64,000 nt of DNA from Anaerolineae bacterium (GTDB taxonomy: Bacteria; Chloroflexota; Anaerolineae; Aggregatilineales; Phototrophicaceae), in assembly GCA_017303635.1 (NCBI GenBank), contig JAFLCG010000001.1:62001-126000 (forward strand), in the 5' to 3' direction. Numbering within the stretch: the first letter of the stretch is position 1; each line of letters opens with the position of its first letter. The translations under genes were made by a program, and so were the position numbers. The notes under the pieces are model-generated. The model ran no database searches. It saw only the letters and a program-made list of their open reading frames with translations, and was not told where the DNA came from. This document shows positions 18,424 through 26,073 of this stretch, piece after piece.

Positions 18424-20400
18424 CTACGAATCGCCGGGTTCAGCACCCTGGGCATAACCGAGAATTGCGTCACGTTGATCACGAAGTCGATCTGACAGAC
18501 TGGCAGGGCGTTTGCTATCCGTTGCATTTTCCGGGTGGGGCAAACTATCCGACTGTGTATGCAGAGCCAGACGCGGCAGCTTATTAATCATCCGTTCCAT
18601 CTCTTTTTGATGGATCCACATGCGCAAACCCCGCCGTTGGGGTGTGAGCGTCCCGGCACTAACCCACTCTTTCAACTGGGCCGTACTGATGCCTAACTGT
18701 ACAGCTGCCGCCGGGAATGAGTAGAGGGCTTCGCCATTGGTATCGCGGATTACTTTGCTGTTGAAAGAAGGCAATAAGCGCCGCCGGGTAGAACTCTGGA
18801 GTTCACGTTCGAGCCGTTCAGGGCTGATTGCCAGGTTACGGCGATAGTACGGTTGGTGGTAGGTGCTCGTCACCTGAAGCGGAATACGATTGAAGACCAC
18901 ACCGTAAATATTGACCTGGCGACCTTGTTGGAGCGTCTGGATTGTGCGGTTCAGGCCGCGATTGGTCGTGCGCTGGGAGTGGACGACTATCACGACACCA
19001 TCACTGGCTTCGGCCATAAAGGCGGAGTCTGGACCACCGATGGTCGGCACCGAGTCCATGATGACCACATCAAATCGATCCTGCAAAATACCAACCAGTT
19101 GTTCAAAGCGGGGCCCAGCAAGGAGGGAGGCCGGGTCCGCAGTTGAACGACCACAGGGCAGCAGGGTCAGATTTTCATGACCTGTTTCTAACAGGGCTTG
19201 TGAGAGCAGATCTGTGAGACTGTTGCGGCTCGCCAGAATATCGGAAAGGCCCATGATATTGGGGAGTTTGAAGATCTCGTGGGAATTGCCTTTGCGGGTA
19301 TCGCCATCTACCAGCAGTGTCCGCAAACCGGACTCGGCAGAAACCATTGCCAGGTTAGCTGTAGTGGTCGTTTTACCATCTCCGGAGTCATAGCTCGTGA
19401 CGGTCAGCACTTTGGGCGGAATACCCCCGGAAGACAGCACCAATTTAGCACGTAACTGCCGTAGCACTTCTGCTTCGGGCGAATCCGGCATAGTCATCGT
19501 ATATAGCGGCAACTTATTACGTGGCACCAGCCCCAGGGGTCCCAATACCTTCAGGCCGTGTACCAACTGAAGATTTTCATTCCACTGCAGACGGTCATCA
19601 AAATAGCCGATGAGCACAATCGTGCCGACCGAAAGGATCAGTCCGGCAAGCCCTGAGAGGACAACACTTGTCATCGAGCCGGTTACCACCCAGGCTGTTT
19701 CAACCGAAGCCTGCTCGTAGATGGTCAGCGGGCTGCGGTTATCCACCATACTGGCACTCAGGTCAGCATATAGCTGCTGGAGTTCGCGCAAGGTGCTGGT
19801 GGCTTCTGAACGCTGTTGCAGGTTGCGTTGAATACTGAACGCATCTTGCAGAGAAGCCGCCTGGGCATTGAGGTCATTAATCTGTGACTGGAGGGTTTCG
19901 ATCTGACTGGCAAGATCCCGTAACTGAGCGCGCTGGAACTCGAGTAGATCGTTCTGCTCAATTGCCCCGCTGACCGTGACCACTTCCTGAGCCAGACGAT
20001 TAGCGATATTAGCGGCTATATCCCGATTTGTATTGGCAACGGTGATTTCCAGAAGGGGAAGGTTGGCCGCTGGATCAATGGCCAGGACACCATTGAGTTC
20101 ATCCGGGGAGATATTTAAGTTCAGGTCACGAATAACCGGCAACAACATCTGGGATGTTCTGGCTAAACCCGCATAGGTTTCGATGATGCCTAAAATTGCT
20201 TGCCGTTCCTGAATTTCACCCCGCCCGCTGATGATATTCTGGTCGAAAAGTACCGACGATTTGGCAAACCACAGGTCAGGCTGTTGAGAACGCACAAAGT
20301 AACCCAACCCGGCCCCCAGCGATACGCACACAGCAATCAACCACCACCAGCGGAGCAAGAGCCGGGAGATGGCCTGAAAAGGAGAAGAGGATGTCATCAC
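18424..20400 (-). CDS. Wzz-domain tyrosine autokinase-like protein with C-terminal MerR-type HTH
   Basis: Chain-length/co-polymerase protein joined to a BY-kinase. Residues 13-35 and 240-266 are the two membrane helices, residues 150-215 a coiled coil between them. The cytoplasmic part has Walker A SGDGKTTT (G340-K343-T344), Walker A' LLVDGD (361-367) and Walker B VVIMDS (445-450). The Tyr-rich tail expected in a BY-kinase is poor here; the only Tyr cluster is YHQPYYR near 514-520. Instead residues 559-605 look like an excisionase/MerR helix-turn-helix (SFPAAAVQLGISTAQLKEWV followed by a wing with Arg). GTG at 20400 and ATG at 20397 are both possible starts. Confidence 0.85.
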   Translation of the reverse strand: MMTSSSPFQAISRLLLRWWWLIAVCVSLGAGLGYFVRSQQPDLWFAKSSVLFDQNIISGRGEIQERQAILGIIETYAGLARTSQMLLPVIRDLNLNISPDELNGVLAIDPAANLPLLEITVANTNRDIAANIANRLAQEVVTVSGAIEQNDLLEFQRAQLRDLASQIETLQSQINDLNAQAASLQDAFSIQRNLQQRSEATSTLRELQQLYADLSASMVDNRSPLTIYEQASVETAWVVTGSMTSVVLSGLAGLILSVGTIVLIGYFDDRLQWNENLQLVHGLKVLGPLGLVPRNKLPLYTMTMPDSPEAEVLRQLRAKLVLSSGGIPPKVLTVTSYDSGDGKTTTTANLAMVSAESGLRTLLVDGDTRKGNSHEIFKLPNIMGLSDILASRNSLTDLLSQALLETGHENLTLLPCGRSTADPASLLAGPRFEQLVGILQDRFDVVIMDSVPTIGGPDSAFMAEASDGVVIVVHSQRTTNRGLNRTIQTLQQGRQVNIYGVVFNRIPLQVTSTYHQPYYRRNLAISPERLERELQSSTRRRLLPSFNSKVIRDTNGEALYSFPAAAVQLGISTAQLKEWVSAGTLTPQRRGLRMWIHQKEMERMINKLPRLALHTQSDSLPHPENATDSKRPASLSDRLRDQRDAILGYAQGAEPGDS

Positions 20401-20571
20401 GGGGCTATTACCTCGCTTTACCCGTTATCAGCCCGGGGCATTGTACACTGTAGTGAGGGCAAACTAACAAAAACCTAAACATTTCCAAACGCTTTCGTAG
20501 CTTTCCAGCGTACTCTCAAAATCAGAACGCAGCAAGCCATTTCAGCGTTGCGTAACAAAAAGGACATTTTC

Positions 20572-20919
20572 TTACATAGATCCGTTGTCAACTTCGCTCA
20601 AATGTTGATAAAGGGCGCGCAACTCTACCAGCGCCACATTCATCTCATCGACTTCAGCCTGTAGTGCTGCTGCCTTCGTAGCATCGACCAACATGGCACT
20701 ACGCTCTGAAATCATACCTTCCAAGGCCGTGATCTGTGAGCGCAAATCGCGCAACTCCGACTCCAGATCGAGTATTACTCCACCAGAGTCGGCATAAAAT
20801 CGCACAGGCGAAGATGCCGGACGAGAAATGATGAGCCGGATTACGAGCAATCCAAGCACCAGCCAGCTTATGACTGCCAGTATGAGTACAGTTCGACGGT
20901 TCCAGATTAGGTGGAGCAT
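20572..20919 (-). CDS. Small membrane protein with coiled coil, hypothetical
   Basis: About 115 aa. The ATG at 20919 lies 5 bp after GAGG. One membrane helix (TVLILAVISWLVLGLLVIRLI) is followed by a heptad-like coiled coil (LESELRDLRSQITALEGMI and LQAEVDEMNVALVELRALY). It precedes the Wzz/kinase gene by 171 bp in the same direction. A single-helix plus coiled-coil protein beside a Wzz protein suggests a chain-length or scaffold partner, but no homologue was recognised. Confidence 0.55.
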   Translation of the reverse strand: MLHLIWNRRTVLILAVISWLVLGLLVIRLIISRPASSPVRFYADSGGVILDLESELRDLRSQITALEGMISERSAMLVDATKAAALQAEVDEMNVALVELRALYQHLSEVDNGSM

Positions 20920-21018
20920 CATCACCTCGATTTCATCATACAGGTGAAGCGGGGGGAGGAGGAGCATTCAAACCGGGTTCTATCAATTTTGAGACGCTTT
21001 TGTGATATTGGCGGCGAG

Positions 21019-21267
21019 CTAAAACAACTCCGTCCACCACCGGTACCAGCGCAGGTTCCGTCCGTAGATACGGCCAACCGGGGAGGGAGCGAAATAGTAA
21101 ATCCAGACCCACAATAGCAGCAGGAACCAGATGCCACCGATTCCGCCCACTGCCAGGCCGATTAAGCCACCCATCGAAATATTACGTCCGGTACGTTCGT
21201 GAATATAGGCCGTGGCAAATGAGCCGAAGATGGCTAGCACAATTCGCCATAGGATGAAGTAAGTCAT
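21019..21267 (-). CDS. Small two-helix membrane protein, hypothetical
   Basis: 82 aa from the ATG at 21267 (a GTG at 21285 would add six residues). Two hydrophobic helices: FILWRIVLAIFGSFATAY and a Gly-rich GGLIGLAVGGIGGIWFLLLLW, followed by an aromatic, basic tail (RIYGRNLRWYRWWTELF). Same orientation as the downstream coiled-coil protein. No recognised family; Gly-rich paired helices may oligomerise. Confidence 0.5.
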   Translation of the reverse strand: MTYFILWRIVLAIFGSFATAYIHERTGRNISMGGLIGLAVGGIGGIWFLLLLWVWIYYFAPSPVGRIYGRNLRWYRWWTELF

Positions 21268-21472
21268 AGCTTGTTTGCGATCCACTAAACAGTATTCTCC
21301 ATCAGCATACTACAGATCTGGTTTGGGGGCGTGAACCAGTTATTCAATCAACTGGATCATCGAATTCTGTCTGCCAAACATGACCGAATTCAGGAATTCC
21401 GAGACAGATCAATCCATTCGGCAGCATGACTGATCCGCGCTATAGTTTGAGCTATACTTCTTCTGATGGTGC

Positions 21473-22144
21473 ATGATGACAAGCTTAACTCCCCATACAT
21501 TTAATACGATCCATTCTCAGCCCTTGCATCTGGGATATTGGCGTTATCTGCCCCCCGGATATCGGGATAACCCGGCAGAACGCTGGCCGCTGATGATTTT
21601 CCTGCATGGGTTTGGTGAGCGAGGAGACGGCGAAGCTGATCTTCAGCGAGTGCTGCTGCATGGGCCACCCAAACGTATCCAGGCGGGAGCAGAGTACCCC
21701 TGCATCGTGGTCGCGCCGCAATGCCCGGCAGACTCGTGGTGGACGTATGAAGTGGATGCGCTGGATGCACTGCTCGAGTCTCTGCTGGTGGATTTACGGG
21801 TTGATCCCAATCGAGTGTACTGCACTGGCCTGAGCATGGGCGGATTTGGTACCTGGGCTTGGGGAATCCGCCGACCGACGCGGTTCGCTGCTCTGATCCC
21901 CATCTGTGGCGCGGGCATTCCGGCTCTGGCGGATCATATTCGACAAGTGCCGACCTGGGCATTCCACGGTGATGAGGACGACATCGTACCCCTATTCGAC
22001 TCGGAGGCTATGGTGAGGGCGCTCCAGGCCGCTGGCGGTGATATCCGACTGACGGTGTACAAGGGCGTTGGACATGATTCATGGACACAGACCTATGATG
22101 ATCCAACGGTGATGGAGTGGATGTTGAGCCAGCGCCAGAAATGA
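21473..22144 (+). CDS. Alpha/beta-hydrolase esterase (prolyl-oligopeptidase/phospholipase-like)
   Basis: Serine hydrolase of 223 aa. Signature elements: oxyanion loop FLHGFGERGDG, nucleophile elbow GLSMGGFG (Ser at about 122), acid loop GDEDDIVP and a late His in GVGHDSW. This pattern matches small dienelactone hydrolase or phospholipase/carboxylesterase proteins; no signal peptide, so cytosolic. The LysR gene begins 27 bp after its stop, so both may be on one transcript. Substrate unknown. Confidence 0.8.
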   Translation: MMTSLTPHTFNTIHSQPLHLGYWRYLPPGYRDNPAERWPLMIFLHGFGERGDGEADLQRVLLHGPPKRIQAGAEYPCIVVAPQCPADSWWTYEVDALDALLESLLVDLRVDPNRVYCTGLSMGGFGTWAWGIRRPTRFAALIPICGAGIPALADHIRQVPTWAFHGDEDDIVPLFDSEAMVRALQAAGGDIRLTVYKGVGHDSWTQTYDDPTVMEWMLSQRQK

Positions 22145-22171
22145 GTGGATGGTTCAAAAAGGCCACATTAC

Positions 22172-23047
22172 ATGAACCTGACCCAATTGGAAGTGCTGGT
22201 TGCCACTGTTGATCAGGGGAGTATGACGGAAGCTGCTGAAGTCATTGGGTTGACACAATCGGCGGTGAGCTACGCACTCAGCAAATTGGAAGCTGAATTA
22301 GGGGTCACCTTGCTGGAGCGCGGGAGGCATGGAGTCAAGGTAACTCAAATTGGGGAAACCGTGCTGTTACATGCAAGGACCATTCTTAATCAGATAGAGA
22401 TTATCCGCCAGGAAACAGCCCGTAAACGTGGGCTCACAGTTGGCAAGATTCGCTTTGGATGTGTTGCGAATGTGCCTCCGCGCCTCCTGACAGGTATTCT
22501 GAGGGATTTCCAACATCGTTATGCCGAGATTGAGGTGGTGCTATTTGAAGGTACTCCGCGAGAACTGGTTGAGTGGTTAGCAACCGGTGTGATTGATGTA
22601 GGTACCGTTACAAATCCTGCTGGTTATATAAACGCTGTTCACTTCGTTCATGATGAACTCAAGGTGATGGTTTCCACTGACCATCGATTTGCTCAACAAC
22701 GGGTTGTCACCATTGAACAACTTACTCAGGAACAGTTGATTGGCCCTAGAATTGAATATGGAGTGCTTACCGAGCTACTGGTTAATAAGGACATTATATT
22801 CCCGCCTCTGCGCTATGCAGTCAGTACTCGAAATACCATTTTTGCAATGGTAAGAGAGAATCTGGGAAGCGCATTTATCCTGAACATGTTGATTGAACCT
22901 GATATTCAGGGGATAAGCGTACTTTCACTGCAGCCCGGGATGTTTGTTGATATATACCTTGCCTCGTATACGAGGTCACCGGCCGTCGAGGCATTCCTCA
23001 GTTGCGCTTCAGGTTGGGCGCGGACACATGGTTATTTACCGGATTAG
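22172..23047 (+). CDS. LysR-family transcriptional regulator
   Basis: DNA-binding regulator with an N-terminal winged helix (MNLTQLEVLVATVDQGSMTE, then AAEVIGLTQSAVSYALSKLE) and a C-terminal periplasmic-binding-protein-like effector domain. The ATG at 22172 has AAAGG about 10 bp upstream; a GTG at 22145 is also in frame. Length 291 aa is typical. Transcribed towards the Fe-S protein gene, whose spacer contains a 15-bp palindrome. It may control that gene, itself, or both; effector unknown. Confidence 0.88.
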   Translation: MNLTQLEVLVATVDQGSMTEAAEVIGLTQSAVSYALSKLEAELGVTLLERGRHGVKVTQIGETVLLHARTILNQIEIIRQETARKRGLTVGKIRFGCVANVPPRLLTGILRDFQHRYAEIEVVLFEGTPRELVEWLATGVIDVGTVTNPAGYINAVHFVHDELKVMVSTDHRFAQQRVVTIEQLTQEQLIGPRIEYGVLTELLVNKDIIFPPLRYAVSTRNTIFAMVRENLGSAFILNMLIEPDIQGISVLSLQPGMFVDIYLASYTRSPAVEAFLSCASGWARTHGYLPD

Positions 23048-23073
23048 CATGAATTCTATTTAAGTAAAAGTTG

Positions 23074-23088
23074 ACTAATTTGATTAGT
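23074..23088. promoter_or_regulatory. 15-bp palindrome between LysR and Fe-S genes
   Basis: Perfect inverted repeat ACTAAT-TTG-ATTAGT, just downstream of a TTGACT hexamer (23071-23076) and about 85 bp before the Fe-S gene. Size and AT content fit a LysR-type or other dimer operator; assignment is inference. Confidence 0.4.
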
Positions 23089-23172
23089 ATTCATGATTGA
23101 ACTGGCCCTATGCTGGATGTATCGAAGTGCATCTGTATGCACATAACGAACATCCAAATAGAGGCTACAACC

Positions 23173-24204
23173 ATGCTTCAACAATTCTTCAGAATCTTTC
23201 TCGGTCGAAATTCGTCAGAACCTCCATCTCTCGACCAAGTCCTTGAGTACACCGACAAACAACTAGAGAAATTTGGAACTCTAATTCAGCCTGCGCCTGA
23301 ATCAAAACCGCGTACTTCCTTCAATGCCCATCTGCCCAAAGATCAGATTTCCATGCTGAACTTTACACCGCGGCAGCGGCTCAAGGTATTGACTAAAGCC
23401 GTCCCTTTGATCCTGAACATGCAGAGAGGTTCACGCATGATCGGGAGGCAAACTTATCCAAGTACCGGCGCAGTCAGTCCTGAATTTATTCGCAAACTCG
23501 AGACCTTGGCGCGACAGGCCGGCGTCAAAGATTTGCGGTACATCAAAGTGCCTCCCAATGCGATCTTTCGCGATAAAGGTATTCCTTATCCGTATGCGAT
23601 TATCTATACAGTCGAGATGGACAAGGAGCCTATTGATACGTCGCCTAGCTTTGAAAGCCAACATGAGGTCATGCGAGGCTATATGAATCTGGCGGTTATC
23701 GCCAACAAGATGACAGCCTTTATCCAAAAACAGGGCTTTGCAGCTTACCCAGGAACCGCTCTGGGAGGAGTCACCGATTACGTCCATCTGGGCGAATTGG
23801 CGGGATTGGGTGCCATCGGCTACCACGGCCTACTGATCACACCCGGGGAAGGCGCAAGGCTGCGGATTGGAACTATCTACACGAACATCAGTAACCTGCC
23901 CATTCAGACGACAAATGATCATCTATGGGTGCGTGACTTTTGTGCGAGCTGCAAGAAATGTGTGCGGAAGTGCCCGGTAAAGGCGATATACGACCAACCA
24001 AAGCCACGAGGTGATGGTGGGATGCAGTGCATTGACCATGCAACCTGCAGAACGTTCTTTACCCAACAATATGGCTGTGCGGTGTGTCTCGCAATTTGTC
24101 CCTTTAGCCAGGTTGGCTATGAGACGGTTAAAGCGCGCTTCAAGGGTAATCCCCACGCACCTCAGTTTCACATCCCAGTAGAGTCAATTCCGACCCTGAG
24201 TTGA
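23173..24204 (+). CDS. 4Fe-4S protein with reductive dehalogenase/QueG-like fold
   Basis: Cytosolic iron-sulfur protein of 343 aa. The ATG at 23173 has GAGG 8 bp upstream. The C-terminal third holds two ferredoxin-type motifs: C257-x2-C260-x2-C263-x3-C267-P, and C292 with C302-x2-C305-x3-C309-P. Upstream, GLGAIGYHGLLITPGEGARLR resembles the substrate-binding block of epoxyqueuosine reductase and RdhA proteins. There is no twin-arginine signal and no RdhB-type membrane anchor gene, so respiratory dehalogenation is not supported. LysR control is suggested by the adjacent regulator. Cofactor use (corrinoid or not) cannot be told from sequence by eye. Confidence 0.75.
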   Translation: MLQQFFRIFLGRNSSEPPSLDQVLEYTDKQLEKFGTLIQPAPESKPRTSFNAHLPKDQISMLNFTPRQRLKVLTKAVPLILNMQRGSRMIGRQTYPSTGAVSPEFIRKLETLARQAGVKDLRYIKVPPNAIFRDKGIPYPYAIIYTVEMDKEPIDTSPSFESQHEVMRGYMNLAVIANKMTAFIQKQGFAAYPGTALGGVTDYVHLGELAGLGAIGYHGLLITPGEGARLRIGTIYTNISNLPIQTTNDHLWVRDFCASCKKCVRKCPVKAIYDQPKPRGDGGMQCIDHATCRTFFTQQYGCAVCLAICPFSQVGYETVKARFKGNPHAPQFHIPVESIPTLS

Positions 24205-24221
24205 ATACACACCAGAAATGA

Positions 24222-24245
24222 GGACGACCCCTTGCGGGGCCGTCC
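24222..24245 (-). terminator. Hairpin terminator with GNRA tetraloop
   Basis: Minus-strand RNA: GGACG-G-CCCC, loop GCAA, GGGG-U-CGUCC, then UCAUUU. All ten positions pair (one G-U) on this strand, while the plus-strand RNA has an A-C mismatch and UUGC loop. The asymmetry favours function on the minus strand. The U-tract is short. Confidence 0.55.
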
Positions 24246-24299
24246 ATTCTGCTCAACTAGCGGGTGAGGGCGGTAAGCCTTCACCAGAGGTGTAACTGG

Positions 24300-24338
24300 C
24301 TAGGAGTTACCCCCCCACCATAGTTTCGCTGCTAACAA
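24300..24338 (-). CDS. 12-residue mini-ORF (MLAAKLWWGGNS)
   Basis: TTG start 7 bp after GGAGG, the strongest ribosome binding site seen in the window. The predicted peptide is MLAAKLWWGGNS followed by TAG. It has one Lys and a Trp-Trp pair. The ORF end is buried in a hairpin, as in leader peptides, yet no biosynthetic gene follows. Could be a regulatory micropeptide, a ribosome-sensing element or a coincidence; conservation would decide. Confidence 0.4.
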   Translation of the reverse strand: MLAAKLWWGGNS

Positions 24339-24375
24339 GCGACCACCTCCTTTCATATAGTTAGACGATGGAAAC

Positions 24376-24404
24376 ACTGTAGCATGGCTTCTGTACTGTG
24401 TCAA
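24376..24404 (-). promoter_or_regulatory. Strong sigma70-type promoter of the mini-transcript
   Basis: On the minus strand: TTGACA (24399-24404), exactly 17 bp, then TACAGT (24376-24381). The -35 box is consensus, the -10 box matches 4 of 6. It is the best promoter match noted in the window. Confidence 0.6.
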
Positions 24405-24500
24405 CATGGTCATTATAGGGCAAAGTGGTCTTCAGCGGGTCACAAAAGCGGTCAGCGGATGGTATAGTAGGTGGCATCTGACTGGCTGAGGAGTCTGACG

Positions 24501-25505
24501 ATGCTGGATCGTCCGCCCGTTACTGATGAACAACTTAGCACTTGTGCCCGCCAATCTTACGGCATTGATCTGCGCGAAACCACGTTTTTGCCCATCGGTT
24601 ACGATGCGAATGCCGGGGTCTTTCGTGGGGTAGCCACAACGGGGGCTTATTTTCTCAAGGTGAAGCGCACACCGATTGACCTGGTAAGTGTGCTGCTGCC
24701 TCGTGACCTTCATGCACGTGGACTGACGGAGGTAGTCGCGCCATTGTTGACCGTGAACGGGGAAAACTGGGGCGTGATCGGCGAATTTGCGTTGCTCATC
24801 TATCCGTTTATAGAGACAAGGCCCGCAACTCGACTAAACCCTGAGCAATGGATAGCCTTTGGGGCCGCTTTGAAGCGACTGCACCAGACCCCGCTGGCGG
24901 ACGCTCTGCACCCCCTGATCACTCAGGAAACGTTTATTCCCAGCCCGCGCTGTGTGCAAATCATCCATTGGATCGAATCCACCATCCGAACCCACTCGTG
25001 GACTCATTCAGTCAAGCAAGCTTTTGCGGCCTTCTGGATTGAACAGGCTGTGCTCATCCAGCAGGTTGTGGAGCGCGCCATACAACTTGGTCAGCAGTTG
25101 CAGGCCGCTGTTCAACCCAAGCTGATCTGCCACGCGGATATTCATACAGGGAATCTGCTGGTGGATACGGATGGCGGGCTGTATATCGTGGACTGGGATC
25201 AACCGATGCTGGCACCGATTGAACGCGATTTGTTATTTGTGAGCGATGGGGTTTTCTGGACCACGCCCGAAGATGAGGCGCAGTTTTTCCAGGGCTATGG
25301 CCCAGTGACCATCGATCCGCATAGAATGGCCTACTACCGCTATGCGCGGGCAGTAGAGGAAATAGCTGAATTTGCAGTGCAGATTCTGGAGTCCGATTCC
25401 AGCGATGAAGCACTGGCCGATGCATTCCACTGGTTTAAGGCGCAGTTCGGGCCACGCAGTATCATTGCGAAGGCGGATCAACTGTGGGAGGTTTCCCTTC
25501 GATAA
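24501..25505 (+). CDS. APH/choline-kinase-fold phosphotransferase
   Basis: Small-molecule kinase of the aminoglycoside phosphotransferase superfamily, 334 aa. GAGGAG lies 7 bp before the ATG at 24501. Brenner-type catalytic loop H211-A-D213-I-H215-T-G-N218, metal-binding D231-W-D233, and ATP Lys at K53. Layout resembles the homoserine-kinase II / spectinomycin-kinase-like branch, but the substrate pocket cannot be read by eye, so no resistance role is claimed. Its 3' end overlaps the convergent acetyltransferase gene by 44 bp. Confidence 0.82.
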   Translation: MLDRPPVTDEQLSTCARQSYGIDLRETTFLPIGYDANAGVFRGVATTGAYFLKVKRTPIDLVSVLLPRDLHARGLTEVVAPLLTVNGENWGVIGEFALLIYPFIETRPATRLNPEQWIAFGAALKRLHQTPLADALHPLITQETFIPSPRCVQIIHWIESTIRTHSWTHSVKQAFAAFWIEQAVLIQQVVERAIQLGQQLQAAVQPKLICHADIHTGNLLVDTDGGLYIVDWDQPMLAPIERDLLFVSDGVFWTTPEDEAQFFQGYGPVTIDPHRMAYYRYARAVEEIAEFAVQILESDSSDEALADAFHWFKAQFGPRSIIAKADQLWEVSLR

Positions 25506-26058
25506 AGGGCATTTGGGCCTCGAATTCCTCCCGTGTCATTCCGTAGATGAGCGCGTCGTGGTATTGACCGCCGCTGTAGACCATGCGGCGCAGGCGGCCT
25601 TCGAGGGTAAAACCCAGCCGTTCGTGAAAGCGGATGGAGGGTGTATTGAAGCTGTAGACTTCGGCATTGACCTTCTGGTAACGGCGTTCGTTGAAGAAGT
25701 AGCGCAGCAGCAGGCGCACCGCTTCCGAGCCGTAGCCTTTGCCCTGATGCTCTGCTCCAATGGCGATCCCATACATGAAGGTGCCAACGCGTGGGTTGGT
25801 CGTGTGGGTGTTCATCGTGCCGACCAACAGGCCACCCTCTACTGTCTCGATCTGAAAGCGAAACTCATCCTGGTCGCTTTTGGCTTTGGCCTGCACCTCA
25901 GTCCAGGCTTTGGCGGATTCTTTCGACGAGGGAAACCAAACCTCGTCGGTCAGGCGGCCATACTCCGTTGTCTGGTCATCCATGCGGTAGAAGTATTCCC
26001 AGTCTTCAACTTCGACGGCGCGGAGCCGGACACGCTGCCCTTTAAAGAGATTATCCAT
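25462..26058 (-). CDS. GNAT-family N-acetyltransferase (RimJ/RimL-like)
   Basis: Acetyl-CoA-dependent acetyltransferase of 198 aa. The acetyl-CoA pyrophosphate loop is QGKGYGSEAVRLLLRYFF, with strand IAIGAEH before it and the late NAEVYSFNTPSIRFHERLGF block typical of RimJ/RimL-type enzymes. Acceptor (protein N-terminus, polyamine, drug) unknown. Tail-to-tail overlap of 44 bp with the kinase gene means the two transcripts are partly antisense. It follows the LysR gene at 26074 by 15 bp in the same direction, so the two may be co-transcribed. Confidence 0.85.
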   Translation of the reverse strand: MDNLFKGQRVRLRAVEVEDWEYFYRMDDQTTEYGRLTDEVWFPSSKESAKAWTEVQAKAKSDQDEFRFQIETVEGGLLVGTMNTHTTNPRVGTFMYGIAIGAEHQGKGYGSEAVRLLLRYFFNERRYQKVNAEVYSFNTPSIRFHERLGFTLEGRLRRMVYSGGQYHDALIYGMTREEFEAQMPFIEGKPPTVDPPSQ

Positions 26059-26073
26059 CAGGTTTTCCCTAAC

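Larger units (their letters stand above)
24222..24369 (-). ncRNA. Predicted short structured transcript carrying a 12-codon ORF
   Basis: Runs from a predicted start near 24369, placed by the promoter at 24376-24404, to the hairpin at 24222-24245. It contains a strong Shine-Dalgarno (AAAGGAGGTGG, 24343-24353), a mini-ORF (24300-24338), a hairpin spanning the end of that ORF (GTAACT / AGTTAC with a 7-nt loop, extended by GGGGG/CCUCU across one G-A mismatch), and a final hairpin whose minus-strand RNA has a GCAA tetraloop and a G-U wobble. It does not lead into another gene: downstream is the 3' end of a convergent gene. I do not recognise it as a known RNA family. Confidence 0.5.

Noticed and set aside
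23173..24204. Respiratory reductive dehalogenase (rdhA)
   Set aside because: No twin-arginine signal, no rdhB-type anchor and a short protein; only the fold and Fe-S motifs match.
24222..24245. Terminator of the plus-strand Fe-S gene
   Set aside because: The plus-strand RNA has an A-C mismatch and no U-tract; the minus strand fits better, though dual use cannot be excluded.
24501..25505. Antibiotic resistance kinase
   Set aside because: The catalytic motif is generic to the superfamily; substrate specificity cannot be read from it.
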